From contig JAJDTG010000010.1 of NCBI GenBank assembly GCA_022827275.1, positions 86,968-150,967 on the forward strand: DNA of 64,000 nt, given 5' to 3'. Below the pieces are notes generated by a model, which saw nothing but the letters and a program-made list of their open reading frames with translations, was not told where the DNA came from and searched no databases. The translations under genes were made by a program, and so were the position numbers. Numbering within the stretch: the first letter of the stretch is position 1; every line of letters starts with the position of its first letter. Origin of the DNA: Candidatus Dadabacteria bacterium. Lineage in GTDB: Bacteria > Desulfobacterota_D > UBA1144 > Nemesobacterales > Nemesobacteraceae. Shown in pieces: positions 1 to 8,568 of the stretch.

Positions 1-513
1 GGGAGCCTTGGCGATTGTCTCTGCGGTTCTTTCAGACCAGGGCATTTTGACGGAGTAGCAACAGTCGTGCTTAAGCTGTTTAACATTGTCCGGCCGGATT
101 TTGCGGTGTTTGGAAGAAAGGACTACCAACAGCTTAAGATTGTTCAGAAGATGGTACGGGATTTCGATATGGACATTGAGATAGTGGAAATGCCGATAGT
201 ACGGGAACCTGACGGACTTGCCGTGAGTTCAAGAAACGCTTATCTCAGTGCGGAGCAGAGAATCAGGGCGGCTTCGGTGAGCAAAGCCCTGCGGGAGATT
301 GGGAAGAAATTCAAAAACGGTTGCGATGACTGCAAAATTCTGCTTGCTGAGGCGGATAAGGTATTGCGTATGGCTCAAATTAATGATATTGATTATATTG
401 AGATAAGAGACCCGGAAACCCTTGAGTTCCGTCACAGAGCTGTAGAGGGTGACTTAGTGGCGTTGGCCGTGAGGCTGGATGACACCAGGCTTATCGATAA
501 TATTGTGCTTTAA
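1..513 (+). CDS. panC: Pantothenate synthetase, C-terminal part (5' end outside window)
   Basis: Joins pantoate and beta-alanine with ATP to make pantothenate, the coenzyme A precursor. The reading frame is open from the first base, and 170 residues are present of a family normally near 280. Visible family motifs are RPGHFDGVATVV, a KLFN stretch, FGRKDYQQL and SSRNAYLS, which line the ATP and pantoate sites. The N-terminal HIGH-like nucleotide motif lies upstream of the window. panD starts 10 bp after the stop, so the two genes probably form a pantothenate operon with PanD supplying the beta-alanine. The partial state is a window edge, not a pseudogene. Confidence 0.95.
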   Translation, partial: GSLGDCLCGSFRPGHFDGVATVVLKLFNIVRPDFAVFGRKDYQQLKIVQKMVRDFDMDIEIVEMPIVREPDGLAVSSRNAYLSAEQRIRAASVSKALREIGKKFKNGCDDCKILLAEADKVLRMAQINDIDYIEIRDPETLEFRHRAVEGDLVALAVRLDDTRLIDNIVL

Positions 514-523
514 GAGGTTGGTA

Positions 524-916
524 ATGCAGAGAGTGCTCCTGAAATCCAAAATACACAGAATTACCGTAACCGAGGCAGACTTGGATTACGAAGGGAGTCT
601 TACGCTTGATAGAAATCTCATGGACGCGGCGGATCTATTCCCCTATGAAGAGGTTCACATTTTCAATCTGACCAATGGCCACCGTTTTTCAACCTACGTG
701 ATTGAAGGCGCGAGAGGTTCAAACATAGTTTGTGTAAACGGTGCGGCGGCGCATCTTGCGAGAAAAGGCGATTGCCTGATAATAGCCGATTTTGCAATCT
801 ATGATGAAGAACAGAGCAAGACACACAGACCTAGGCTTATATATGTGGATGAGATGAACAATATAAGCAGCATAAAGTCCGGAATTAACGGTCTTAAACT
901 TGCAACCGACGGGTGA
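524..916 (+). CDS. panD: Aspartate 1-decarboxylase
   Basis: Pyruvoyl-dependent enzyme that decarboxylates L-aspartate to beta-alanine for pantothenate synthesis. With the ATG at 524 the protein is 130 residues, and the self-cleavage pair Gly24-Ser25 (context DYEGSLTL) falls at exactly the family position. This is why 524 was preferred over the in-frame start further upstream at 479, inside panC. The N-terminal MQRVLLKSKIHR is typical of the family. Cleavage before Ser25 would create the alpha chain with its pyruvoyl group. It is probably co-transcribed with panC, which supplies the next step. Confidence 0.96.
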   Translation: MQRVLLKSKIHRITVTEADLDYEGSLTLDRNLMDAADLFPYEEVHIFNLTNGHRFSTYVIEGARGSNIVCVNGAAAHLARKGDCLIIADFAIYDEEQSKTHRPRLIYVDEMNNISSIKSGINGLKLATDG

Positions 917-969
917 CTTCCCGTTCTTTCAGCCAAAACCTGCGTAAGACTTGCGGATTAGAGATCTGT

Positions 970-998
970 TTGACAGGGCTTATTCCTATAGTTACATT
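970..998 (+). promoter_or_regulatory. Putative sigma70-type promoter for the nucleotidyltransferase operon
   Basis: TTGACA at 970-975 and TACATT at 993-998 are separated by 17 bp, in the 198-bp gap after panD. It would give a leader of about 110 nt before the gene at 1115. The -35 is a perfect consensus match; the -10 matches four of six. Confidence 0.4.
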
Positions 999-1114
999 AG
1001 GTTTCGGAGGATGTTGAAGAAGTAAGGTGTTATTCCTCATGTTTCTCACGGGGGTTACTGCCTGCTTCTCTTGATTCTACAGATGTATGGCTGTCTATTT
1101 AAGAAATCTGACTT

Positions 1115-1897
1115 ATGAAAGCTATAATACTTGCAGCGGGTAGGGGAACTAGACTATATCCCTACACTCATGACAAGCCCAAGTGTCTTCTTGATATTGG
1201 GAACATATCCATACTCGAACACCAGATAAACCTTATAAGGGATTGCGGCATAAACGAAGTTGTGATCGTCGTGGGTTTTGGTTTTGAGAGAGTGGAGGAT
1301 TTTCTAAGAAGTTACGATGGCTTGGGAATGAGAATCAATACCCTTTACAACCCCTTCTACCAATCTACAAACAGCCTCGTGTCTCTCTGGATAGCTAGAA
1401 GCGAATTTGACGAGGATTTAGTGGTCATGAACGGAGACGATGTCTACGAGATAGGAGTTCTGGACAAGGCGCTTTCGGTCAGAGATGAAAAAATCTGTCT
1501 TCCCATAAAAAAGAGGCCTCGATATGAAAGGGAGGACATGAAAGTTGTTGTCAACGACAGCAGAATCACTAAGATCAGCAAGGAGATCTCAAACGCCGAG
1601 ACCTCCGCTGAATCGGTCGGCATAAGAGTGTTCAGGGATACAGGAGTTGAGCTGCTCAAAAGGGCGGTTGAGGAAGAGATGAGGAATCCCGGCGCCGAAG
1701 GGAAATGGTACATTTCCTCAATACACAGGCTTATAAGCAAGGGGTATAAGATCAAGCCCCTCGATATAGGCGAACTTTACTGGATGGATGTCGACTGTCC
1801 GCTGGATCTTTTCAGGGCGAGAAAACAGGCTGACAGATTCTTGAAAAAGGAATGCCGTGCCCCAAATCTTCTGAGAGTTGTTGACTCCTCTGAATAA
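1115..1897 (+). CDS. Nucleotidyltransferase (NTP_transferase fold, inositol/choline-phosphate cytidylyltransferase-like)
   Basis: A 260-residue protein of the sugar-nucleotidyltransferase fold. The N-terminus carries the nucleotide-binding signature AAGRGTRLYP, followed by DKPKCLL with the usual lysine. A later MNGDD stretch fits the metal-binding aspartates. These enzymes join a phosphorylated sugar or alcohol to NTP. The adjacent gene, 6 bp downstream, is a CDP-alcohol phosphotransferase, so the likely product is a CDP-activated head group (inositol-1-phosphate or a choline-like phosphate). That substrate assignment is inference; glucose-1-phosphate uridylyl/thymidylyltransferase remains possible. 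The tight spacing suggests one operon with 1904-3253. Confidence 0.8.
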   Translation: MKAIILAAGRGTRLYPYTHDKPKCLLDIGNISILEHQINLIRDCGINEVVIVVGFGFERVEDFLRSYDGLGMRINTLYNPFYQSTNSLVSLWIARSEFDEDLVVMNGDDVYEIGVLDKALSVRDEKICLPIKKRPRYEREDMKVVVNDSRITKISKEISNAETSAESVGIRVFRDTGVELLKRAVEEEMRNPGAEGKWYISSIHRLISKGYKIKPLDIGELYWMDVDCPLDLFRARKQADRFLKKECRAPNLLRVVDSSE

Positions 1898-1903
1898 TCT
1901 GCC

Positions 1904-3253
1904 ATGAAAGATGCTATTGTACTTTGTTCTGGCACGGGAACAAATGGCGAGGATCTATCCAGATTTCCAAGCAAATCAGTAGCGCAGGTCCCCCAACTGA
2001 AAAGAATTATAATAAACTGTCAGCGTGCCGGAACTGAGCAGTTCCATATAATTACCGATAACGCTGGTCTTCTCAAAAACCTTCTTATTGATGACCCGAG
2101 AATTACATCGGACATAACTTGGGTACCGCCTGGAGGGTCGGTGTCGATAGATTCGGGCAGGGTTCTTATTATAGAATCCTCCCTGGTTGTCACAAACTCC
2201 AGTTCCCTTGAAAAATTCATTCGTGATTCATCTGATTGCGGCGAGGATGAATTTTCTGTGCTTGTTCAGCAGGATGCTGATCCTGTTGTTGGCATGGATA
2301 GGGAAACCGGTTACGTAAACAAGTATTTCGGTGGAGGAAGCAGTGTCTTTGGCGCCTTTTCCGTAAATTTCACGGAAGTTGCAGCTGTACTTTCGGCTGC
2401 TGGTCTTGATGCTTGGCTTGGTGACGAGGCCACGCGGAACCGCATGAGAATCCTCAGTGCTGACAGCGGGTATTGGTACCGTCTTTCGGATACCAAGGAA
2501 TCTCGAAAAGAAGCGGAAAGAATCATTTTTTCTCACGTAGGTAAAACGGCTACCGGATGGATAGCCAGAAATATAAACGGCCGCATGTCTCTTCCTCTGA
2601 GCAAGCTCCTGATAAAAACATCTCTTACGCCTAACGCTGTTAGCGTTCTGATTAACCTGATAGGAGTGCTCTGCGGACCGTTTTACGCTCTTGGTTATCC
2701 GGTGCTCGGAGCTCTTTTCATGCAGGCGGCAACTGTTTTGGACAGGTGTGACGGAGAAGTTGCGAGAATAAAGCTTATGGAGACGAAAAAAGGGCAGTGG
2801 GTTGATACCATAAGTGACCAGTTCACGGTGCTTTCCTTCCTGATCGGAGTTCCTGTTGGATATTATCTTCAGACCGGAAGTACCGTTGCGGTGATCCTTG
2901 GAAGCTATAATATCATCGTCTTCATCCTGTTTCTGATATGGTCGTTTTACTTTCTAATAAAATACACAAATTCCGGCAGTCTGGTTGCGTACTTTGAAGT
3001 CGATAAGTATATCAATCCCGAGGAGCTTTCCCTCCTTAGGAAACTACTTGCCCGTCTTCGCTTTTTGGGAAGGAGAAATTATTATTCGGCCGGGTTAGTT
3101 CTCATAGCGATAATCGGAGGAAATTCCCTAGTTCTTTTCGCTACGTCTTTTGCTCTTACTCTCTTTTTGATACATCAGCTTGAAGATGTCGTAAAGATTC
3201 TCCGTATTGGAAAACCCAAAGAAGTTCTTCAAGAAGAAACAGAACAGAGCTAA
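1904..3253 (+). CDS. CDP-alcohol phosphotransferase with N-terminal degenerate nucleotidyltransferase-like domain
   Basis: A 449-residue membrane protein. Residues 280-305 hold the full CDP-alcohol phosphotransferase signature, D-x2-DG-x2-AR-x8-G-x3-D-x3-D (Asp280, Asp283, Gly284, Arg288, Gly297, Asp301, Asp305). Hydrophobic helices follow this signature. The first ~205 residues are soluble and look like a decayed nucleotidyltransferase domain: there is no GxGTR motif, only a short SGTGTNG. The architecture recalls the IPCT/DIPPS enzymes that make di-myo-inositol phosphate, where a cytidylyltransferase and a phosphotransferase are fused. Here the active nucleotidyltransferase appears to be the separate upstream gene. 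The product (phosphatidylinositol-type lipid, inositol phosphodiester or other) cannot be decided from sequence. Confidence 0.82.
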   Translation: MKDAIVLCSGTGTNGEDLSRFPSKSVAQVPQLKRIIINCQRAGTEQFHIITDNAGLLKNLLIDDPRITSDITWVPPGGSVSIDSGRVLIIESSLVVTNSSSLEKFIRDSSDCGEDEFSVLVQQDADPVVGMDRETGYVNKYFGGGSSVFGAFSVNFTEVAAVLSAAGLDAWLGDEATRNRMRILSADSGYWYRLSDTKESRKEAERIIFSHVGKTATGWIARNINGRMSLPLSKLLIKTSLTPNAVSVLINLIGVLCGPFYALGYPVLGALFMQAATVLDRCDGEVARIKLMETKKGQWVDTISDQFTVLSFLIGVPVGYYLQTGSTVAVILGSYNIIVFILFLIWSFYFLIKYTNSGSLVAYFEVDKYINPEELSLLRKLLARLRFLGRRNYYSAGLVLIAIIGGNSLVLFATSFALTLFLIHQLEDVVKILRIGKPKEVLQEETEQS

Positions 3254-3414
3254 GCCGGCAATACCTGCTAGTTACCATACAGGGTCGCAGAACATTTTGA
3301 GGTGGTATCGCGGCAGCTATCTGGAGTTTCTGTGGAATTTTATCAGGCAGAAAGAGAGAAGGCTCAAGACGCTTGCCCAAGAGATGAACATGAAGAGTCC
3401 AGCGGCAAAATCCA

Positions 3415-4971
3415 TTATTTCCCCCTCCTACCGGCAATATAAACCATGACTGAAAGGAAAACAAACAACCCCGCAATATAAAGCCTAGCGAACCATATAT
3501 TCCAGCTGGCCTCTCCGATTACCGAAGGCAGACTGGTGTATCCCCACCACGACATGAGAATCAGAAGGAAAAACGGTGTCAGATATTTTAGAATGTAGTA
3601 AAAAACCCGTGGTGCCTTTATAAATCCCCCCGAGTTTATTTCATTCCAAGCTTTATCGGCCCCGAATACCCACATGAACATTACTATTTCAATGAATCCG
3701 AATACGACTAGCATTATGGTGCCAGCCCAGAAATCCCATTCGTCAAGGACTTGGCTTATCAGTATCACCGGCAGCACGCTTACAATTATTATCAGCATGG
3801 TGTATACGACAGCTCTTTGCCTCGAGATGCTGAATTCATCCTGAAGGAAAGTTACTACGGGATATGCTATAGCTACGGATGAGGTCATGCCGGCGAAAAA
3901 CAGGAGAAAAAACCACAAAAATCCGAAGATTCTGCCTGCCTCAATTCCTCCCAAGCTTCCCGAAATACTGCCGAACACTGCGGGGAGGCTTACGAATCCC
4001 AGGCTGAAGGCCCCTGATTGTGCTACGGTGACCACACTTGCGACTCCGAAGAACGCCACCGCCGCCGGAATGGCTATCGAGCCCCCAAGAATCACCTCCA
4101 CTGTTTCGTTAATAGTTGCCGAAGTCAGGCCGCTTAGGGCTACGTCATCATCGATCTTTATGTAAGATGCGTACGCTACTATTGCTCCGAAAGCCAGACT
4201 CAGCGTGAAGAAAATCTGCCCGGCCGCCGCTATCCATACTTTCGGGTTTTTAAGGGCTTCAAAGTCAGGATTCCAAAGAAAGTTAAGTCCCTCTATCGCA
4301 GTTCCGTAATCAGTTTTTAGCGTCAGAGTTTTTACTACGAGTATTATCGCCAGAACAAACAGCATTGGGAGGGCATACTTGACGAATATCTCTATTCCTC
4401 CCGATATTCCTCTCAGCATGATGTAGAAATTTGCAGCGATTGTGATTACAAAGGCGGTAATAGCCATCTTGGAAGGGGTGAGAAACACCCCGTCTCCCAC
4501 ACCGAGATAATTGGCAAGAAAGCTGCTGTAAGGTTTTACGTACTCCGCAGCATTTGAGACTGACCCTGGATCAAGACTGGGATTGCTTCCTAGGAGAAAG
4601 TGCAATGCGTACCCCAAAGTCCAGGATTCAATGTAGACGTAGTAAATTGTTACGACAAGGGGTATCCAGAGCCCTATAACGCCAAGGGTTCTGGAAACGG
4701 GGCTTTTCCAGAAAAGATTGAATATAGCTGGGGTTGTTCCGTGCCCGCGAGACCCTCCATACCTTCCCATTCCCCACTCCATCCACATGATCGGAATTCC
4801 TATCAAGATAAATGCTATGAAATAGGGGATCATAAAGGCGCCGCCGCCGTTTTCCGCAGCCTGCGTTGGGAATCTAAGAAAGTTGCCGAGGCCTATGGCG
4901 TTACCCGCCATGGCTAATATAAGACCTGTTCTGGTCCCCCAAGCATCCCTTTTGTTAGAGCTGTTTTTCAT
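3415..4971 (-). CDS. LeuT-type sodium:amino-acid symporter (neurotransmitter:sodium symporter family)
   Basis: A 12-helix inner-membrane protein of 518 residues that imports an amino acid with sodium. The likeness to Aquifex LeuT is strong along the whole length. The first helix reads [13 protein letters not shown], helix 3 has IYYVYIESW, helix 6 has [10 protein letters not shown] and helix 8 has [10 protein letters not shown]. These four segments provide the Na1, Na2 and leucine contacts in LeuT, including the paired tyrosines, the helix-6 phenylalanines and the helix-8 Thr-Ser. The ATG at 4971 gives an N-terminus close in length to LeuT; a TTG at 4992 is also in frame. No partner gene is adjacent. 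A small hydrophobic amino acid is the likely substrate (inference). Confidence 0.93.
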   Translation of the reverse strand: MKNSSNKRDAWGTRTGLILAMAGNAIGLGNFLRFPTQAAENGGGAFMIPYFIAFILIGIPIMWMEWGMGRYGGSRGHGTTPAIFNLFWKSPVSRTLGVIGLWIPLVVTIYYVYIESWTLGYALHFLLGSNPSLDPGSVSNAAEYVKPYSSFLANYLGVGDGVFLTPSKMAITAFVITIAANFYIMLRGISGGIEIFVKYALPMLFVLAIILVVKTLTLKTDYGTAIEGLNFLWNPDFEALKNPKVWIAAAGQIFFTLSLAFGAIVAYASYIKIDDDVALSGLTSATINETVEVILGGSIAIPAAVAFFGVASVVTVAQSGAFSLGFVSLPAVFGSISGSLGGIEAGRIFGFLWFFLLFFAGMTSSVAIAYPVVTFLQDEFSISRQRAVVYTMLIIIVSVLPVILISQVLDEWDFWAGTIMLVVFGFIEIVMFMWVFGADKAWNEINSGGFIKAPRVFYYILKYLTPFFLLILMSWWGYTSLPSVIGEASWNIWFARLYIAGLFVFLSVMVYIAGRRGK

Positions 4972-5064
4972 TTTCGGAAGGGTCGCAATCAAAAAAGCTA
5001 TATTATCACCGAGGCGGGGAATATGACAAAATAATAACCACCTAATTGTTGGTAATAACCGGTA

Positions 5065-5092
5065 TTGACAAAAGGAATAATAATTTTATCTT
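5065..5092 (+). promoter_or_regulatory. Putative promoter of the cysteine-poor DksA-like gene
   Basis: TTGACA at 5065-5070 and TATCTT at 5087-5092 with a 16-bp spacer, in the divergent gap between the symporter and the DksA-like gene. The leader would be about 40 nt. Confidence 0.45.
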
Positions 5093-5138
5093 AATTCACC
5101 CTTAGAGAATCTAGACTTTGATTACCAGAGGAGTCAAT

Positions 5139-5597
5139 GTGCCCAGAGTAAAGAAGGAAAAATCTGAAACAAAAACCTCGAAGAAAAGTTCTTTTGCGGC
5201 GACCGGCGCAAAAGTCAAGTCGAGGAGAACTAACCCCAGGAAGTATACAAAAAAATTCCTTAACCAGATGACTGCAATGCTTAAGGAGATGAGAAAGGAA
5301 CTGCTTGAAGATGTAACTCGATCAATGAAAGAGGAATCGGACCATCTGCGTTTCAATGTCGGAGATTTTTATGATCACGCATCCGAAGACAGGCAGAGAG
5401 AACTTGCCCTTACTCTTTCGAACAGGGAGCGCAACAAATTACATCAGATAGATGATGCTCTAAAGAGGATTGAAAGCGGGGAATATGGTTTCTGCGAGGT
5501 TACCGGGGAAAAAATAGGGGAAGAAAGGCTTATGGTCATGCCCTTTACGAAACTGAGTGTTGAAGCCCAGGAAGAAATCGAAAGGGGAGATTACTGA
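5139..5597 (+). CDS. DksA/TraR-family RNA polymerase-binding regulator lacking the zinc cysteines
   Basis: A 152-residue DksA-like protein: a basic Ser/Lys-rich N-terminal tail (~30 residues), a coiled-coil helical region, then the globular zinc-finger module. In that module only the first of four cysteines remains. The family pattern C-x2-C...C-x2-C has become CEVTG...LSVEAQ, as in the 'CxxTG' DksA proteins of alphaproteobacteria. GTG at 5139 was chosen because AGAGGAG lies 5 nt upstream; a TTG at 5118 would add seven residues. It probably modulates transcription initiation with ppGpp. Its stop overlaps that of convergent mtnA by 7 bp. A zinc-containing paralogue lies at 7598. Confidence 0.85.
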   Translation: MPRVKKEKSETKTSKKSSFAATGAKVKSRRTNPRKYTKKFLNQMTAMLKEMRKELLEDVTRSMKEESDHLRFNVGDFYDHASEDRQRELALTLSNRERNKLHQIDDALKRIESGEYGFCEVTGEKIGEERLMVMPFTKLSVEAQEEIERGDY

Positions 5598-6640
5598 TCT
5601 TTCTTTTTAAGCTTGCCGAGAGATTCCCTATAGGGTTTTTTAAATAGCCCGACTTCAGTTATCAGGCATTCGATATTTTCGGCCGGTGTAATATCAAAAG
5701 CGGGATTGATTGCGGTCACTTCTGCACTTATTTGTTTCCCGTCTATATGCGTTACCTCTTCGGGGCCCCTTTGCTCAATTACAATATCCTCTCCGCTTAA
5801 GCACTCGGTATCTATGGTTGAAGTGGGGGCCGCTACGTAAAAGGGAATGCCGTGATACTTGGCCAGAACGGACAGGGAATAGGTTCCTATCTTATTTGCC
5901 GTATCTCCATTTGAAGCTACCCTATCAGCCCCGACCACGACCGAATCCACTACCCCCTTGCTCATAAGATGCCCGGCCATGCTGTCGGTTATCAAACGGA
6001 CCGGGATGCCGTCCCGCTTAAGCTCCCACGTAGTGAGTCTTGCTCCCTGGAGAACAGGTCTTGTCTCTGATGATATTACGCTTATGTCCTTGCCTTGGCT
6101 AAAGGCTGACCTTATTACCCCTAGAGCTGTTCCATAACCGGCGGTGGCGAGCCCTCCGGCGTTGCAGTGCGTTAGGATGACAGAGTTTTCTCTTATGAGG
6201 CTGGATCCGTTCTCTCCGATCCGCATGCATGTTCTAAGGTCTTCTTTCTGTATATTAATTGCCTCGGTTATGAGAAGGTTTTTTATCTCTTTAATTTCTT
6301 TGCCTCTGCACTTGGAAATCAGTCTGTTCATTCTGTCGATAGCCCAAAACAGATTTACGGCTGTCGGTCGCGTCAGGGCCAAGTGCTCCGATATGGCTTT
6401 CATATGCTCTTCGAAATCTTCGTAGGAGCAATCGTTTCTGATACCTGCGGCCCCGAGAGCCATTCCCATGGCGGCCGCTATTCCTATTGCCGGGGCTCCC
6501 CTGATAACTAGCCTCCTTATGCATTCGGCCACCTCTTCAAAAGTGGTGCATTCAACGTAGACTTCCTCCCCTGGAAGCTTTCTCTGGTCAATCATTAAAA
6601 CCCTGTTGTTTTCCCATTCTATGGTTCTAAAGGAGTTCAT
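5591..6640 (-). CDS. mtnA: Methylthioribose-1-phosphate isomerase
   Basis: Isomerises 5-methylthioribose-1-phosphate to the ribulose form in the methionine salvage pathway. The 349-residue protein carries RGAPAIGIAAAMGMAL, THCNAGGLATAGYGTAL with the catalytic cysteine, and VVVGADRVASNGDTANKIGT with the catalytic aspartate. The start at 6640 overlaps the prmA stop as ATGA, so the two are translationally coupled; an upstream in-frame start inside prmA is less likely. No other methionine-salvage gene (mtnP, mtnB, mtnK) is nearby. The related eIF2B-like and ribose-1,5-bisphosphate isomerases share the fold, but these motifs fit MtnA best. Confidence 0.93.
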   Translation of the reverse strand: MNSFRTIEWENNRVLMIDQRKLPGEEVYVECTTFEEVAECIRRLVIRGAPAIGIAAAMGMALGAAGIRNDCSYEDFEEHMKAISEHLALTRPTAVNLFWAIDRMNRLISKCRGKEIKEIKNLLITEAINIQKEDLRTCMRIGENGSSLIRENSVILTHCNAGGLATAGYGTALGVIRSAFSQGKDISVISSETRPVLQGARLTTWELKRDGIPVRLITDSMAGHLMSKGVVDSVVVGADRVASNGDTANKIGTYSLSVLAKYHGIPFYVAAPTSTIDTECLSGEDIVIEQRGPEEVTHIDGKQISAEVTAINPAFDITPAENIECLITEVGLFKKPYRESLGKLKKKDQ

Positions 6641-7524
6641 TCTGCAGGCTTCCTCGTTTTCTTTAACCTCAGGAGCAGTCCGGCCCATCCTCCCTCGATC
6701 TTCCCGCTGACAATATCATAACCCGAGTTTCCGTAAATTTCGGCTACTTCACGTTTCTCGTTTGCCTGTATTCCGGAAACTATCAGGTGTCCCAGAGGGA
6801 GAAGCCTCTCTTTTAGACTTTCCTTCATTGAGATAAGGGTATCCTTTGATGTGTTGGAAACAACCACGTCGAATTTTTTCCTTGTGCAGTCCGCAGAGCC
6901 ACACCAGACTTTCACCTTGTCGGAAGTTGCGTTTCTTGCGGAATTCGAGATGGTTTCTTTTGCCGCTTTGAAATCAATATCTGCGCAGAACGAAATGCAC
7001 GCACCCAGTTTAATTGAGCAGATACCCAGAATGCCGCTTCCGCATCCCACGTCAAAAACGGAGCACCCAGGGAATTTTTCGATAATTTCATCCAGATAAC
7101 TTACGCATATCCTTGTTGTTTCGTGATGTCCCGTGCCAAAAGCATTTCCCGGATTTATTTCAACTACCTTGGTTCCTCGCTCCGCCTTGTATTGTTTCTC
7201 CCATGGAGGCTTGATAACTATTCGACGACTCGCCTTTATCGGTTTCAGATAGGATTTCCAGCCTTCCCAGTCCGCTTGATCAATGTATCGGGTGGTGAAC
7301 CGCACTGCTTCGGGGTTTTCGTCAAAAATCGCGGAGAATTCCCTTACGGTTGTTATGATTCCCGCAATATCTGTTTCTTCCTTAAAATACGCATGAATCA
7401 ATGGTTTTCTGTGTTCTCTTTGCTCCTCGCTTACGGCCCCGGCTCTAAGACCCAAGAGCAGATCCGAAACAAATGCAGCCATTTCCCCTGGCAACTCAAT
7501 CGTGAGTCTCTTCATTCTTTTCAT
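6637..7524 (-). CDS. prmA: Ribosomal protein L11 methyltransferase
   Basis: SAM-dependent enzyme that trimethylates ribosomal protein L11. It is 295 residues, the usual family length. The N-terminal ~100 residues form the substrate-recognition part, then NPGNAFGTGHHETTR, the PrmA hallmark, and the Rossmann motif I DVGCGSGILG. A VVSNTSKD stretch corresponds to the NPPY-like active-site loop (asparagine kept, the rest altered), which is unusual and could reduce or change activity. The gene is the first of a two-gene unit with mtnA (4-bp overlap). Start choice between the two closely spaced ATG codons at 7524 and 7515 is open. Confidence 0.9.
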   Translation of the reverse strand: MKRMKRLTIELPGEMAAFVSDLLLGLRAGAVSEEQREHRKPLIHAYFKEETDIAGIITTVREFSAIFDENPEAVRFTTRYIDQADWEGWKSYLKPIKASRRIVIKPPWEKQYKAERGTKVVEINPGNAFGTGHHETTRICVSYLDEIIEKFPGCSVFDVGCGSGILGICSIKLGACISFCADIDFKAAKETISNSARNATSDKVKVWCGSADCTRKKFDVVVSNTSKDTLISMKESLKERLLPLGHLIVSGIQANEKREVAEIYGNSGYDIVSGKIEGGWAGLLLRLKKTRKPAE

Positions 7525-7597
7525 GGCGGATAATTAATTATATTTGTTGCGTTTCGTCAAATTTACAAAAAAAGCGTGGGTATATATAATATTTCTC

Positions 7598-7957
7598 ATG
7601 AAAGCCGAAACTAGGGAGACGGTAAGAACCATCCTGATTCAGAAGATGTCTGATATACTGGGCATTGCCTATGATACTGTTGATAGGATGAGTAAGGGAT
7701 CCAATTCTTTCCCCGATCCGCTTGACAGGGCGCTATCCGAGTCAAACAGGGTTCTTGAGCTTCGGGAAAGGGACAGGGAAAGAAAACTGCTTCGGAAAAT
7801 ACGCGACGCGCTTACGAGGCTTGAGAATGGTTCTTACGGAATCTGTGAAGTGTGTGAAGAGGAAATCTCGGAGCAGAGACTGATTGCAAGACCGGAGACT
7901 ACTCTTTGCATAGAGTGCAAGGAAGAGCAGGAAGATATTGAAAAGAAATTCGGCTAG
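7598..7957 (+). CDS. DksA/TraR-family regulator with intact zinc finger
   Basis: A 119-residue protein of the DksA/TraR family with an N-terminal coiled-coil and a C-terminal four-cysteine finger, CEVC then 17 residues then CIEC. The family signature YGICEVCEEEIS...RLIARPETTLC is clear. ATG 7598 gives the standard family length; an upstream in-frame start at 7544 would add 18 hydrophobic residues not typical of the family. It is transcribed divergently from prmA. It probably binds the secondary channel of RNA polymerase. Together with the cysteine-poor gene at 5139 it forms a C+/C- pair, as seen in some proteobacteria where the C- form works under zinc limitation (parallel is inference). Confidence 0.88.
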   Translation: MKAETRETVRTILIQKMSDILGIAYDTVDRMSKGSNSFPDPLDRALSESNRVLELRERDRERKLLRKIRDALTRLENGSYGICEVCEEEISEQRLIARPETTLCIECKEEQEDIEKKFG

Positions 7958-7960
7958 TTC

Positions 7961-8419
7961 TTAGTTATCGAGAATCATAGTTCCGCTGAGCAGGTTAAGC
8001 ATAGACTCCTTGGTTATTTTCCACTTTCCCAGTACTTTCGATAAGTTAATAACTTCTTTGGCTTTATAAGTCATTGAATAACTATCTATCTTTACGTCAA
8101 TCGAAGAAAGCATCATTACCCTTGCGTCTGTTCCGGTGATGTATATGTACCTTTCGGATTCACCGAACGATACCGTGTCGATGATGGATGCCTGATCCCT
8201 GAACCTGCTTACCAGTTTGTGCTTGTCAACTACTTCTTCCCCTGAAGTTACTCTGTAATCTTCATGTATGCACTCAGAATATATTTCAGGGTCTTTTAAC
8301 TCAAAGGCGCTGGTCCTCTTGTCTAAAAGTAGATTTATCTCCTCTTCATCAGAAGACCCGCAGGAGGCGAGAAAGATGATCGCAACCAGATATGCAAGCA
8401 GCTTGTATGTCGTCACCAT
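7961..8419 (-). CDS. Lipoprotein with NTF2-like (SnoaL/DUF4440-type) domain
   Basis: A 152-residue predicted lipoprotein. The N-terminal signal peptide ends in a lipobox LASC, with Cys20 as the lipid-attached residue. The mature part starts with INLLLDKRTSAFELKDPEIYSECI and then alternates predicted strands. This is the pattern of NTF2-like domains that act as binding or scaffold modules. The gene ends 3 bp past the convergent DksA-like gene. Function is unknown; the domain call rests on pattern only. It has no close operon partner, bamD lying 150 bp upstream on the same strand. Confidence 0.6.
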   Translation of the reverse strand: MVTTYKLLAYLVAIIFLASCGSSDEEEINLLLDKRTSAFELKDPEIYSECIHEDYRVTSGEEVVDKHKLVSRFRDQASIIDTVSFGESERYIYITGTDARVMMLSSIDVKIDSYSMTYKAKEVINLSKVLGKWKITKESMLNLLSGTMILDN

Positions 8420-8568
8420 GTCCGTTTTTTTGTTTGAGTGGAATTACACCGTTTGATCAATACGCATGTTCCGGATCAACACGCACAGCCGTCCGGCAAA
8501 TTATCGTGTGGTTAAATTCACGTGGCGGATTGCTTGCCCGTAGCTTCGGGGAAAGATTTCTCCTGCTG

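Noticed and set aside
3207-3449. An 80-codon plus-strand frame across the end of the CDP-alcohol phosphotransferase and the symporter tail.
   Set aside because: It overlaps the 3' ends of two strong genes in another frame and has no ribosome-binding site or family match.
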